The notes: generated from the letters alone by a model not told the origin. DNA of 64,000 bases from Lewinellaceae bacterium (GCA_020636375.1 JACJXZ010000001.1:496001-560000), one strand, 5' to 3'; counted from the first letter of the stretch, positions 26,701 through 36,116 are shown. Translations and numbers: made by a program.

Positions 26701-28383
26701 ATGTCAGGAACGGAGTTGAACAAATACAGCAAGCGGATCACCCAGGACGACACCTGCCTGTACCGGTACGAAGTATGCTCTACGGCGTCGGGCTTAGCGA
26801 GGAAGACATGCAGAAAGTACCAGGTCGGCATCGTCAGCACCGGCTGGGAAGGCAACACCTGCAATATGCACCTCAACGGGCTGGTAAGCCAGGTGAAGCA
26901 AGGCGTGCAGGACGCCAGTATCATCAGTATGATCTTCCACACCATTGGCGTCAGCGACGGCATGTCGATGGGCACCAGCGGCATGCGGTATTCGTTGCCG
27001 TCTCGGGACATCATTGCCGACTCCATCGAAACGGTAGCCTCTGCCCAGTGGTACGACGCCATCGCTGCGGTGGTGGGCTGCGACAAGAACATGCCCGGCG
27101 CCATGGTAGGCCTCGGGCGGCTCAACCGGTAGGGCATCGTGGTCTACGGCGGCACCATCAGCCGGGGCGCCACGGGGATAAGTCCCTCGACATCGTCTCT
27201 GCCTTCAGAGCCCTTACCAGCGTTTTGCCGGCGAGCTGGAGGAAAAAGATTTCAGTACCATTGTCAAAACGCCTGCGAAATTTTGGCGCCTGCGGCGGCA
27301 TGTACACCGCCAACACCATGGCTTACGGTATCGAGGCTATCGGCATGAGCCTGCCGTTCAACTCCTCCTACCCGGCTAACGTGCCGGAAAAAGTGACCGA
27401 CACCATGCGGGTAGGGCGCCATCCGGAACCTCCTGGAAAAAAGACCTCAAACCCCGGGACATCATGACCCGCGAGGCGTTCGAGAACGCCCTCACCGTCA
27501 TCACCGCCCTGGGGGCTCCACCAACGCCGTGCTGCACATGATCGCCATCGCCAAATCCGTCGGCGTCCCCTTTCCATTGACGATTTTCAGCGCATCAGCG
27601 ACAAGACGCCCTTTCTGGCGGACCTCAAGCCCAGCGGGCGCTACGTCATGGAAGACCTCTACAACGTGGGCGGCGTGCCGGCCGTCATGAAGCTCCTGCT
27701 GGAGGGCGGCTACCTGCACGGCGATTGCCTTACGGCGACCGGGAAGACTGTAGCGGAAAACCTGGCGGAAGCCGGCGGGCTGAAAGAGGGGCAGGACGTT
27801 ATCCGCCCCTTCGGCAACCCGATCAAGGCGACCAGTACCTGCAGATCCTCTACGGCAACCTCGCCGAACAGGGCGCCGTGGTAAGATCACCGGCAAGGAG
27901 GGCGAGGTACTTCAGCAGTATTTGTACCGGGTATTCGACGGCGAGGACGCCGCCAACGCCGCCATCCGCAACAAGGAAGTGCAGGTACCGGCGAGGTGAT
28001 CGTCATCCGCTACTGCGGTACACGGGGCGCTCCCGGCATGCCGGAGATGCTCAAGCCTACCTCTGCCATCATGGGCGAAGGGCTGGGCAAAAGGTGGTAC
28101 CTCATCACCGACGGGCGCTTCTCCGGCGGCACCCACGGCTTTGTCGTGGTACATCACCCCCGAAGCCCAGGACGGCGGCCTGATCGCCCTGCTGCGCAAC
28201 GGCGACCTGATTACCATCGACGCGGCGAACAATACCTTGAATGCAAAACTCAGCGATGAGGAAATCGCCGAAAGGAGAAAGCACTGGAAAGCCCCGGCGA
28301 TCAAAGCCGAGAACGGGTTATTGCGGAAGTACGCCCGGACAGTATCTTCGGCCAGCGAAGGCTGTGTGACTGATGAGGGGTGA
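26701..28383 (+). pseudogene. ilvD: Dihydroxy-acid dehydratase, broken by frameshifts
   Basis: Fe-S enzyme removing water from dihydroxy-acids in Ile/Val synthesis. The span is 1683 bases, a normal length, starting MSGTELNKYSKRITQDD. Motifs across frames: VGIVSTGWEGNTCNMHLNGL, MGTSGMRYSLPSRDIIADSIE, GCDKNMPGAMVGL (cluster Cys), CGGMYTANTMAYGIEAIGMSLPF (cluster Cys), LYNVGGVPAVMKLLLEGGYLHGDCLT, GAPGMPEMLKPTSAIMG and ITDGRFSGGTHGFVV. At least eight small indels break it; several lie at GTACC or GGTACC (26817, 27984, 28096), and removing A or TA restores the frame at 26817 and 27984. A TACTTTTG box at 26666 might give a second, unattenuated start. Confidence 0.85.
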
Positions 28384-28388
28384 TGGGG

Positions 28389-29772
28389 TGCCGTGCGACA
28401 TAAAGTTATAGATCAGTCACCGACAAAAAGATATAGATCAAAAAAGTTCATTGACATACAGTTAAATTATATATGTTTTCTTTAGAGAACCTTGGGTCAG
28501 GAATAACCTTCAAGATTTCTTTTTCCGGGCTGAGGCAGATCCAGGCTAACTCTGCGGGAGAAAAGACTACGAAGGTGATTTTCCCGCGGTGTTCGCGACC
28601 AACACTGAAAGGCTTATCGTAAAGGGTGATAACGCCATTATCGGAGATTTTCCTGGGATAGACAGCTTGAGCTAAGAGTTGGTAGGCTTTCTGCTCGTCA
28701 AAGAGCTTCAGGTACCGAACTGCCTCGGGTTGTCATACAGCCTGGCATAAACTTGTTTGCGAGTAGCGTTGCCCAACCTGGAAACCTTAAAGAAATCTCT
28801 TTGATACACGCATGCTTGGTCTAGCTGCTCCTGCATTTGGGCGAGGCTCTGGCACTTGTATATTTCGGTACCAGCGCGCCGAGGTATGCTGGTTGTTTTC
28901 CACGTTCGGGTTGTCTGTCTGTGGTACTGCCTGGGTACTGGTTGAGTATGTGGCGCACTCCCCAAGCTGCCAGCCACAGGGATATAATAGGGATCACGCT
29001 CCTGCTGGGCACGCCAAGGGGGAACCGTTATCGCTCCTGATAGCCCTTGGCATTCCCCACTGTTGGAACTGCTCAAGCAGTAAGCCCCCTACCTCCTGCA
29101 AAGAAACTTGCCGGATCAACCCGTGGGGAAAGCCCTTGCATTTAGCAAGGCATGGCTTTTGGTATCCGTTATGTTTAAGTAACATGCCTCTTCCCTTGGC
29201 TCTAGCTTGGCTTGTCCCGCTGCTTCTAGCTTGACCTGTTCTTTAGCGTCGATTTGCCATTCGTCATGAGCCTGGCGCACGTCGTTGATCAAGCTTTCCC
29301 TAGGGATTGTAGGAGGAGGTATCTCTATTTTGGGGCAGTCCTTTTTAACCGCCTTTGATAGTGGCGCTCGCTTTGCAGTACCAAACCCGGATAGTTCGCC
29401 GCAATTTTGGTCGTGATGTAAGGTACGCCCCAATCGGGATGGAAGTGGTATAATAAGCGCACCAGCCGATAAGCTTTCTCCGCTTCCGGCTTCACCCCGC
29501 GCCCACAATTGAGTAGCCCGGGACTAGCGCCGCTTCGCCCCGCTTCTCGTAAGAAAGGCACAGGTTCCTTGCCGTATGGTAGTTCACCTTAAAGCGGGCA
29601 GCTAAATCCCGGTAGCTAAGTTTTTCCTCCTGCCTGGATTTCACTATTTCCAGGCGCAGGGAGGGGGCAATTGGTTGTCCCATATGCATTCATAATTTAA
29701 CTTATGTCAAAGAACGTGATTTTATAGATCTTTTTGTCGTTAAAGCGATCTATAACTTTATGTCGCACGGCA
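28389..29772 (-). mobile_element. Insertion sequence between ilvD and ilvB
   Basis: 1384 bp with 26 bp perfect outer inverted ends (each beginning TGCCGTGCGACATAAAGT when read inwards) and weaker symmetry continuing to about 70 bp (a shared GACAAAAAGAT block and CATTGACAT/CTTTGACAT). TGGGG lies directly on both sides, a possible 5 bp target duplication, although the surrounding GGTGATGG array makes this ambiguous. It carries one transposase on the minus strand and separates ilvD from ilvB. Confidence 0.85.
28448..29689 (-). pseudogene. Transposase with integrase (DDE) core, frame-broken
   Basis: Starts MHMGQPIAPSLRLEIVKSRQEE with a helix-turn-helix (LSYRDLAARFKVNYHTARNLCLSYEKRGE), then YHFHPDWGVPYITTKIAANYPG. 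The catalytic core follows, with the first Asp in DEWQIDAKE, the second in AIRSDNGSP and a Glu in NPNVENNQ. It ends with a beta-rich C-terminal domain (DNGVITLYDKPFSVGREHRGKITFVVFSP) down to the stop at 28448. The organisation resembles IS481/IS3-like transposases of about 410 residues. Five or more frame breaks occur. Confidence 0.75.
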
Positions 29773-29852
29773 TGGGGTGATGGGGTGATATGGTGATGTA
29801 GTGATATGGTGATGTAGTGATGGGGTGATGGGGTGATGGGGTGATGGGGTGT
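29773..29852. repeat. GGTGATGG / GATGTAGT tandem array
   Basis: Short direct repeats (GGTGATGGGG, GATATGGTGATGTAGT) continue on the right of the insertion sequence. The same motif lies on its left at 28373-28388, so the element landed inside this array. Confidence 0.75.
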
Positions 29853-29996
29853 GGACGGGACATAATGAAGGAAAGCGGAAAAACAGGCAGCCGGCCCGGC
29901 AAGCTCATACCTCCCTCCCTCGGAGAGCCTGGCCCGCACCCAAAGGGCCGGGGGGAGGCTAAAACTATTTTAACTCAGCAAGCATAAGACAAGATC

Positions 29997-31757
29997 ATGA
30001 AACAGGAGAATCAGCAGCATGCAGGACAAACTGCAGTTGCGACGAAAACAAAGGAAAGGATGACCGGCGCCGAGGCGGTGTTGCGCTGCCTGCTCGAAGA
30101 AGGCGTAGACACGATCTTCGGCTACCCGGGAGGCGCCATCATGCCGGTCTATGATGCCCTTTATCACTATCAGGACCGGTTGCGCCACGTGCTGCCCCGC
30201 CATGAGCAGGGCGCCGTCCACGCCGCCGAAGGATATGCCCGGGTAACCCGCAAAACGGGGTCTCTGCGCCGTACTTCGGTACCTGGCGCCATGAACCTGG
30301 TCACCGGGCTGGGCGACGCCATCCTGGATTCAACGCCATTGGTGTGCATCACCGGTACCAGGTGTTCTACAAGCTGCTCGGCTCGGACGCCTTCCAGGAG
30401 ACGGACGTCATCAACTGCACCATGCCGGTGACAAAGTGGAACTACCAGTCACCCGGGCGGAGGAAATCCCGGAGGTCTTCGCCAAAGGCCTTCTTCGCAT
30501 TGCTAACTCCGGTAAATTACCCGGCCGGTGGTGATCGACATTACGAAAATGCGCAGCTGGAGGAGCTGGACTTCGATTACCGCCCCGGTACAATTCATCC
30601 GGTCGTACACCCCTACCCCAAGCCGGACCCGGAAGCGCTGAAAGATGCCGCCGAGCTGATCAACAACGCCAAGCAGCCGATGATCCTGGTAAACCACGGC
30701 ATACAGATCGCCCACGCCCAGGAGGATTTCCGGAAGTTCGTAGAAAAGACGGGCATCCCGCTGGTATGCACCATCCACTACCTGTCGACCATTCCTTCCA
30801 GTACCACCCTCTGCATATGGGCATGCTGGGCATGCACGGCAATTACGCGCCCAACGTCATGCAGAACCGCTGCGACGTGCTGATCGCCATCGGCATGCGC
30901 TTCGACGACCGGGTGACCGGCAACCTGGAAAAATACGCCAAACAAGCTAAGGTCATCCACATAGAGATCGACCAGTCGGAGATCAACAAGAATGTCCACG
31001 CTCATGTACCCATCCTTTCGGACGCCAAACTACTACTGCAACGCTTGCTGCCCCTGGTGAAGGAAAAATCCTACCCGGAATGGGCACCAGTTCCGCGACA
31101 TGGACAAGGTGGAATACGAAAAGGTGATCCGCAAGGACCTCAACCCCAGCCCCGAAGGGCATATCAAGATGGGCATGGCGGTGCGCGAAGTGTCCAACCA
31201 GACGCAAGGCATATATCATCGTATTTACCGACGTAGGGCAGCACCAGATGGTACCGCTGCCCGCTATTATGAGTACAAGAGCACCAACCAGTGGGTTTCC
31301 TCCGGCGGCGTAGTGGCACCATGGGCTACGGCATGCCCGCCGCTTTTGGTGCCAAGATGGCGCACCCGGACCGGGAGGTCGTCGCCTTTGTCGGCGACGG
31401 GGCTTCCAGATGACCATCCAGGAACTCGGGCTGTGCGCCCAGTGGCATGTGGGCGTGAAGATCGTATTGCTCGACAACAACTACCTCGGCATGGTCCGCC
31501 AGTGGCAGCAGCTGTTCTTCGACCGGCGCTACTCCTCCGTAGAGCTGCAAAACCCCGACTTCATTAAGATTGCGGAAGGCTTCGGGGTGGTAAGCAAATA
31601 CCATCGAAAAGCCGGAAGAGCTCAAAGCGTAGTGCCAGCATTGAGATGCTGGCGCACGACGAAATTTTACCTGCTGCATATCCGCGTGGAGAAGGAGGAG
31701 AACGTCTTCCCGATGGTGCAAAGCGGGGCGGCGGTGGATGAGATTGTGCTGGAGTAG
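29997..31757 (+). pseudogene. ilvB: Acetolactate synthase large subunit, broken by frameshifts
   Basis: Thiamine-diphosphate enzyme for the first common step of Ile/Val synthesis. N-terminal part: MTGAEAVLRCLLEEGVDTIFGYPGGAIMPVYDALY with the catalytic Glu in RHEQGAVHAAEGYAR. Middle: PYPKPDPEALKDAAELINNAKQPMILVNHG and MGMLGMHGNYAPNVMQNRCDVLIAIGMRFDDRVTG. C-terminal ThDP motif: VVAFVGDG...MTIQELGLCAQWHVGVKIVLLDNNYLGMVRQWQQLFFDRRYS. The length is normal. About ten small indels break the frame; several lie at GGTACC (30278, 30354) or GGTAC (30588). The gene follows an insertion sequence, so it may be cut off from the attenuator. Confidence 0.85.
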
Positions 31758-31895
31758 ATATGGGATTGTCATATTGTTATATTGTTATATTGATTGGCAC
31801 AAGATGACACCTTTTTCGTGCCTCAAAAGATGTCACCTTGTCCAAAGCGGGGATTGCCGGGCTGAAGTCCTGTAATCCTGTTTATAAACCCTGTC

Positions 31896-32430
31896 ATGGA
31901 AGAGAAAAATATTACACCATCATCGTTTTCACGGAGAACCAGGCGGTATGTTGTCGCGGGTAGTCTCCGTATTCAGCCGCCGCCACATCAATGTGGAGAG
32001 CCTGACCACCAGCCGGTCTTCGATGCCCGGCATCCACCGGTTCACGATCGTTGCCCACGTCGACGAGATAATGGTCAAGCTGGTGGTACCAGTTGGAAAA
32101 GCAGGTCGACGTCGCAAAGGTGGCTTTTATTACGAGCCGGAGGAGATCGTCTATCAGGAGCTGGCCCTGTACAAGGTGCCCACCCATATCTTTTCCAATT
32201 CGACCAGCGTGGAAAAGCTCATCCGCTCCCACAACGCCCGGGTGCTGGAGATCGAGCCGGAGTACATCGTGCTGGAAAAAACGGGCCACGAGCGGGAGAC
32301 GGAGGCCTTTTTCAAGGAACTGGAAAAGATCGGCATCTACGAGTTCGTCCGGTCGGGGCGGATCGCTATCGTCAAGCCGATGGAGCGGCTGAACAGGTAT
32401 TTGAAGTCGCTGGAGGAGGAGGCGGTGTAG
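31896..32430 (+). pseudogene. ilvN: Acetolactate synthase small (regulatory) subunit, frame-broken
   Basis: The ACT-domain regulatory subunit that gives valine feedback control. Assembled: MEEKNIT... then an ACT domain (VFTENQAGMLSRVVSVFSRRHINVESLTTS, HRFTIVAHVDEIMVKLV) and a C-terminal domain (YYEPEEIVYQELALYKVPT ... EYIVLEKTGHERETEAFFKEL). The normal length is about 178 residues. Breaks occur near 31920, 31944, 32085 (at GGTACC) and 32128. It closes the ilvD-ilvB-ilvN cluster; ilvC and leu genes do not follow. Confidence 0.82.
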
Positions 32431-32439
32431 GGAAGGCCT

Positions 32440-32725
32440 TTGGGCATTCCGGTTATTGGTTATTTCCGGGGGTAGGAGGCGGGGAGGGTTATTGGTTATT
32501 TCCGGGGGAGCAGGCGGAGGAGGGTTATTGGTTATTTCCGGGGGAGCAGGCGGAGGAGGGTTATTGGTTATTAGGGCTGCCGGCTGTAGGCCAATAACTG
32601 CCGCCAGCCCACAGCAGGTCCAATAACCAACAACTGCCGCCAGCCCACAGCAAGTCAAATAACCAATAACCAAATAACTGCCGCCGGCCCACAGCGGGTT
32701 CAATAACCAATAAAAAATAACCCGT
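32440..32725. repeat. Clustered TTATTGGTTATT / AATAACCAATAA repeats
   Basis: Three direct units of GGGTTATTGGTTATTTCCGG with a GGAGCAGGCGGAGG spacer lie at 32446-32570. The inverse units (CAATAACCAATAAC with CTGCCGCCAGCCCACAGC) repeat four times at 32590-32720. The two halves are complementary and could fold on each other between the convergent ilvN and ung genes. Confidence 0.75.
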
Positions 32726-32738
32726 TCTACTTTACTTC

Positions 32739-33410
32739 TCACAACCGCCAATCCACCGGTTCCTTCCCCTGCTTTTCCAGATACGCATTCGCTTTGGAGA
32801 AATGGCGCGAGCCGAAGAAAGCCCCGCCGGCCAGGGGCGAGGGGTGGGCCGCTTCCAGCACCAGGTGCCTGCTGCCGTCGATGAGCTGATTTTTTTGCCG
32901 GGCGAAGCCGCCCCAGAGCATAAACACCAGGCCCTCCCGCTGGTCCGACAGGCGGCGGATGACGGCGTCGGTGAACGCCTGCCAGCCGGCCTTCTGATGG
33001 GAGCGCGGTTTGTTGCGTTCTACCGTGAGCATGGCGTTGAGCAGGAAAACGCCCTGTTCGGCCCAGGAGGTCAGGTCGCCATGACCGGGGATGGACACGC
33101 CGAGGTCGTCTTTCAGCTCCTTATAGATATTCTGGAGGGAGGGCGGGATGCGGACGCCTTTGGGCACCGAGAAGGACAGCCCCATGGCTTCGCCCGGGTT
33201 GTGGTAGGGATCCTGCCCGAGGATGACGACTTTCACTTCGTCGAAAGGCGTGGTATTGAAGGCATTGAAAATGAGCGGGCCGGGGGGATAGATGGTTTTG
33301 CCGTTCTTTTTCTCGTTGCGCAGGAAGGTGGCCAGCGCCTGGAAGTAGGGTTGTTCGAATTCGTCTTTTAGCGCCTCTTTCCAGCTCTCTTCGATTTGCA
33401 CGTTGCTCAT
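32739..33410 (-). CDS. ung: Uracil-DNA glycosylase, family 1
   Basis: A 223-residue enzyme that removes uracil from DNA. Signatures: VVILGQDPYHNPGEAMGLSFSV (catalytic Asp and the water-activating loop), SLQNIYKELKDDLG, WAEQGVFLLNAMLTVERNKPRSHQKAGWQ, FMLWGGFARQK and EAAHPSPLAGG (HPSP minor-groove loop with the catalytic His). The frame is intact, unlike most genes around it. Single gene, cytosolic. Confidence 0.96.
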   Translation of the reverse strand: MSNVQIEESWKEALKDEFEQPYFQALATFLRNEKKNGKTIYPPGPLIFNAFNTTPFDEVKVVILGQDPYHNPGEAMGLSFSVPKGVRIPPSLQNIYKELKDDLGVSIPGHGDLTSWAEQGVFLLNAMLTVERNKPRSHQKAGWQAFTDAVIRRLSDQREGLVFMLWGGFARQKNQLIDGSRHLVLEAAHPSPLAGGAFFGSRHFSKANAYLEKQGKEPVDWRL

Positions 33411-33595
33411 GTGGGTGTAAGTTGTTGGTTGTCTGTTGTCAGTGGGTTTTGCTAAAATTCAGTGAGTAAAAATAACTTTTTCCTTTTAAAGGGCGAATAA
33501 CAGACAACCAACAACTGCCGGCCGTTCCCCAATAACCAATAACCGCCTGTGGTTCTCCTATTGAAATAACTGCCGGGAAGCTCCGTTTCCGCTGC

Positions 33596-34523
33596 CTACT
33601 GCATCCCTTCCGAGTACTGCATCCGCTGCGCGGTCAGTTTCAGCAATTTTTCCAGGGAAGTTTCCAGGAGGCTGCGCTGGCTCCAGAGGAGGTCGTGTTT
33701 GTTGCCGGGCAGCATCTGCATCTCCAGGTAGGCGGCATTGGTGAGCCGTTCTTTGGCGTAGAAAGCGTTCCGGGGGTAGATCAGGCCGTCGGCGTCGCCG
33801 TGCAGGACGATGGCGGCGGCGCGGATGCGGAATTTCCAGAGGTTATGCATGCTGTCCAGCTGCATTTTGTGGGACAGCTTCTCCCGGTTTAGTACGTGGA
33901 TGGAGCCTGGCAGCATCCACTGCAGCAGGAAGTGTTCTGTTATGTAGGAGAAATCGTAGGTCTTTTCCTCCCCAGCGCCACGAGATACCGATCGCAGGAG
34001 CATACCGTCCACCAGTTTGGGGAAGTCCATGGCGATGCGGCCGCCACGGTGCCGCCGTAGCTCGACCCGTGCAGGATGACCGCCGGGTGATGTCCCCGCT
34101 TTTCCCGGATGATGCCGGCGATGAGGCTCTGCCTGTTTCTTCACCGATTCTTCCGGCTGCCCGTAGCCCGAGTAGCCGTAGCCCAGTACCGGTCGACGGT
34201 AGCAGCAGCTTTACTTTGCGCCAGCAGGGAGCTGTCGCGCAGGAAGCCTTTCCAGAAGGAAGAAGAGCTGGGCGCGCCGTGGATGAAGACGATCAGCGGC
34301 AGGGAGTCGTTGCCAATCTCCAGGTAGCGGATTTTTTACCGTCCGCTTCGTAATAGTCGAAAGTAGCCTGATAGCCGAAGGGGTTTTCGGAAAGGATGTG
34401 CTGAAAGGTCTCGCTGCTGATGCGCATTTCCATGAAATCGTATGCATAGAGGAAGAAGAGCGCAGCGGCAACAGAGAAGTAGATTCGCTTTTTTTTGAAA
34501 AGGCGGTAAACGATTTTGTTCAT
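33596..34523 (-). pseudogene. Alpha/beta hydrolase, membrane-anchored, frame-broken
   Basis: Starts MNKIVYRLFKKKRIYFSVAAALFFLYAYDFMEM, a basic N-terminus and one membrane segment. Across frames: GNDSLPLIVFIHGAPSSSSFW (oxyanion HG motif), DRPGYGYSGYGQPEESV, a nucleophile elbow that reads as HGSSYGG when the frame is corrected near 34050-34070, then IAMDFPKLVDGMLL, IVLHGDADGLIYPRNA (acid residue) and MLPGNKHDLLW (catalytic His). About 300 residues if intact. The substrate is unknown. Breaks fall near 34335, 34160-34190 and 34040-34110. Confidence 0.7.
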
Positions 34524-34629
34524 GGGATAGTAATTTAAATGTCTATACTAGAACGCAGGGTTAGGGTAAAATGTTGATGGAATTTTATTTTGGTGTTGTA
34601 CGTTGGTTGTTGTTGGTTGTTTGGGGGAG

Positions 34630-35043
34630 GGGGGAATACGTGGAAATGGGGGAGATACGTGGAGATACATGGAGATAAATGGAAATGGATGGAAATGGGG
34701 GAGATACGTGGAAATATGTGGAGATACATGGAAATGGGGAGATACGTGGAGATACATGGAGATAAATGGAAATGGATGGAAATGGGGGAGATACGTGGAA
34801 ATATGTGGAGATACATGGAAATGGGGGAGATACATGGAGATAAATGGAAATGGATGGAAATGGGGGAGATACGTGGAAATATGTGGAGATACATGGAAAT
34901 GGGGGAGATACGTGGAGATACATGGAGATAAATGGAAATGGGGGAGAGATACGTGGAAATATGTGGAGATACATGGAAATGGGGAGATACGTGGAGATAC
35001 ATGGAGATAAATGGAAATGGATGGAAATGGGGGAATACATGGA
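34630..35043. repeat. Large GGAGATACRTGGA-type repeat array
   Basis: About 410 bp built from GGAGATACGTGGAGATACAT, GGAGATAAATGGAAATGGAT and GGAAATATGTGGAGATACAT segments, arranged in a higher-order repeat of roughly 85-120 bases. Several frames are open on both strands (for example one reading GDTWRYMEINGNG), which follows from the repeat itself. There is no start/RBS context for a gene. Confidence 0.85.
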
Positions 35044-35234
35044 GATGCCGCCTGTAGGTGAACGGATTAATCCAGGGAGGGGTTATGAGCGTGCGTGAAT
35101 TTACAGGTTCCGGGTTGTAAAGCTGTGTGAAAAGGTTTATTTTTGCGTGGTTAAACGAAAGCGGGATTCGGAAATGCTGACAGAGCTGCAAAAGGAAGCA
35201 ACTTAAAAGCCATTCCGACTTCCGACTTGCATTT

Positions 35235-35331
35235 GGTCCTGTAGCTCAGGGGATACCTGCCTGCCCGCCAGTACCTGCAAAGAGCCTGATTCTATACTGG
35301 CAGGCAGGGAGCATCTGACTTCATACAAGCG
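35235..35331 (+). pseudogene. Broken partial copy of the tRNA-Arg 5' exon
   Basis: 35235-35255 matches the first 21 bases of the tRNA at 35579 with one mismatch. 35309-35321 matches the next 13 bases up to the intron insertion point, and the following ten bases still resemble the intron start (CATACAAGCG against CAGCGAAGCG). Between these parts is a 53-base insertion with CCTGCCTGCC...GGCAGGCAGG inverted ends. No 3' half follows. A GIY-YIG ORF comes next. Confidence 0.75.
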
Positions 35332-35346
35332 TTAATAATTTAGTGT

Positions 35347-35643
35347 ATGTTCTTCGTTTACGTTTTAAAAAGCACACAGCATTTTCGGTTTTACGTTGGG
35401 ATGACTTCCGACGTACAACGCAGGCTGGAAGAACATAATGCCGGAAAAGCCAAGTCAACGAAGGGATGGATGCCTCGGATATTATTCTTTAAAGAAGAAT
35501 TCTTGTCCAGAGAAGAAGCCAGAAACAGAGAAAAGTATTTAAAGTCCGGATATGGCAAGCAATGGATAAAAGAAAAATGGTCCCGTAGCTCAGGGGATAG
35601 AGCATCTGACTTCAGCGAAGCGGCTGAAAGCAGCCACAATTAG
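35347..35643 (+). CDS. GIY-YIG nuclease family protein running into a tRNA gene
   Basis: A 98-residue frame. Residues 1-78 are a full small GIY-YIG domain: MFFVYVLKSTQHFRFYVGMT (the GIY and YIG-like strands appear as VYVLK and FYVGMT), DVQRRLEEHNAGKAKST (Arg motif), FFKEEFLSREEARNREKYLK (Glu) and SGYGKQWIKEKW. The remaining 20 residues (from SRSSGDRASDFS) are the translated 5' exon of tRNA-Arg and the first 31 bases of its intron. A free-standing member of the family normally stops near here, so the tail is read-through into the tRNA. The likely activity is nicking or cutting DNA; the placement suggests a mobile or homing-type nuclease. Confidence 0.75.
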   Translation: MFFVYVLKSTQHFRFYVGMTSDVQRRLEEHNAGKAKSTKGWMPRILFFKEEFLSREEARNREKYLKSGYGKQWIKEKWSRSSGDRASDFSEAAESSHN

Positions 35644-35950
35644 GAGCCTCCGCAGGGAAACAGAACCTGCGGAGTGGACGCCACTGTATCGGGGAAACCT
35701 AAGTCTAAATAGATAGGGCAATCCCGAGGAAACCATTGAAGGGCGGAATGGCGCTTTCGGCGCCGGTACGCCCGAAGGGATCCGTAGAGACTATACGTGG
35801 CGCGCCTGAGATGGCGAAGAGATAGTCCATACCACAAATCTCTGACGATTTCCGATCCCGATAGCTATCGGGATTTGGGATCAGGGTGCGGCGAAAGCCG
35901 TAGTTGGTAAGCTAATCAGACGGTCGCAGGTTCGAATCCTGCCGGGATCA
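35579..35950 (+). tRNA. tRNA-Arg(UCU), split by a group I intron
   Basis: Exons 35579-35612 and 35912-35950 join to a normal 73-base tRNA. The parts are the acceptor stem GGTCCCG/CGGGATC with discriminator A, the D arm GCTC-AGGGGATA-GAGC, and the anticodon stem-loop TCTGA-CTTCTAA-TCAGA (anticodon TCT). The variable loop is CGGTC and the T arm is GCAGG-TTCGAAT-CCTGC. CCA is not encoded. The intron interrupts the anticodon between positions 34 and 35, the same position as the intron of cyanobacterial tRNA-Leu(UAA). Confidence 0.88.
35613..35911 (+). ncRNA. Group I intron (299 nt) in tRNA-Arg
   Basis: It begins after a 5' exon ending in U and ends in G, as group I introns do. A 9 bp stem (CTCCGCAGG...CCTGCGGAG) follows near the 5' end. 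The catalytic core shows the P7 strands AGAGACTATACG (35786-35797) and AAGAGATAGTCC (35817-35828), in which GACTAT pairs with ATAGTC. A P9-type hairpin (CCCGATAGCTATCGGG) is near the 3' end. It contains no internal ORF apart from the tail of the GIY-YIG frame at its start. The subgroup is probably IC3, as in other bacterial tRNA introns. Confidence 0.85.
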
Positions 35951-36116
35951 CTAATGAAAGCAGCGGCTTGTGCCCGATCAGGGCACAGGTACCGATTTTT
36001 ATTCGCTTACTTACCAAGCCCCGTTTGAGCCAGTACCGGCGAATAAAAAACTACTGGGGAGCGCAGCGAACCGCCGCTGCTTTTTGACGTCGGAGCACAA
36101 AGGATCAGCGCAGTTC

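Noticed and set aside
34630..35043. CRISPR array
   Set aside because: Units are contiguous, without unique spacers of constant length, and no cas genes are present. The same applies to the arrays at 16711, 18014 and 26134.
34535..35191. Long minus-strand frame rich in His, Pro and Ser (218 codons)
   Set aside because: It is produced by the GGAGATACRTGGA repeat; equivalent frames are open elsewhere in the array and no start context exists.
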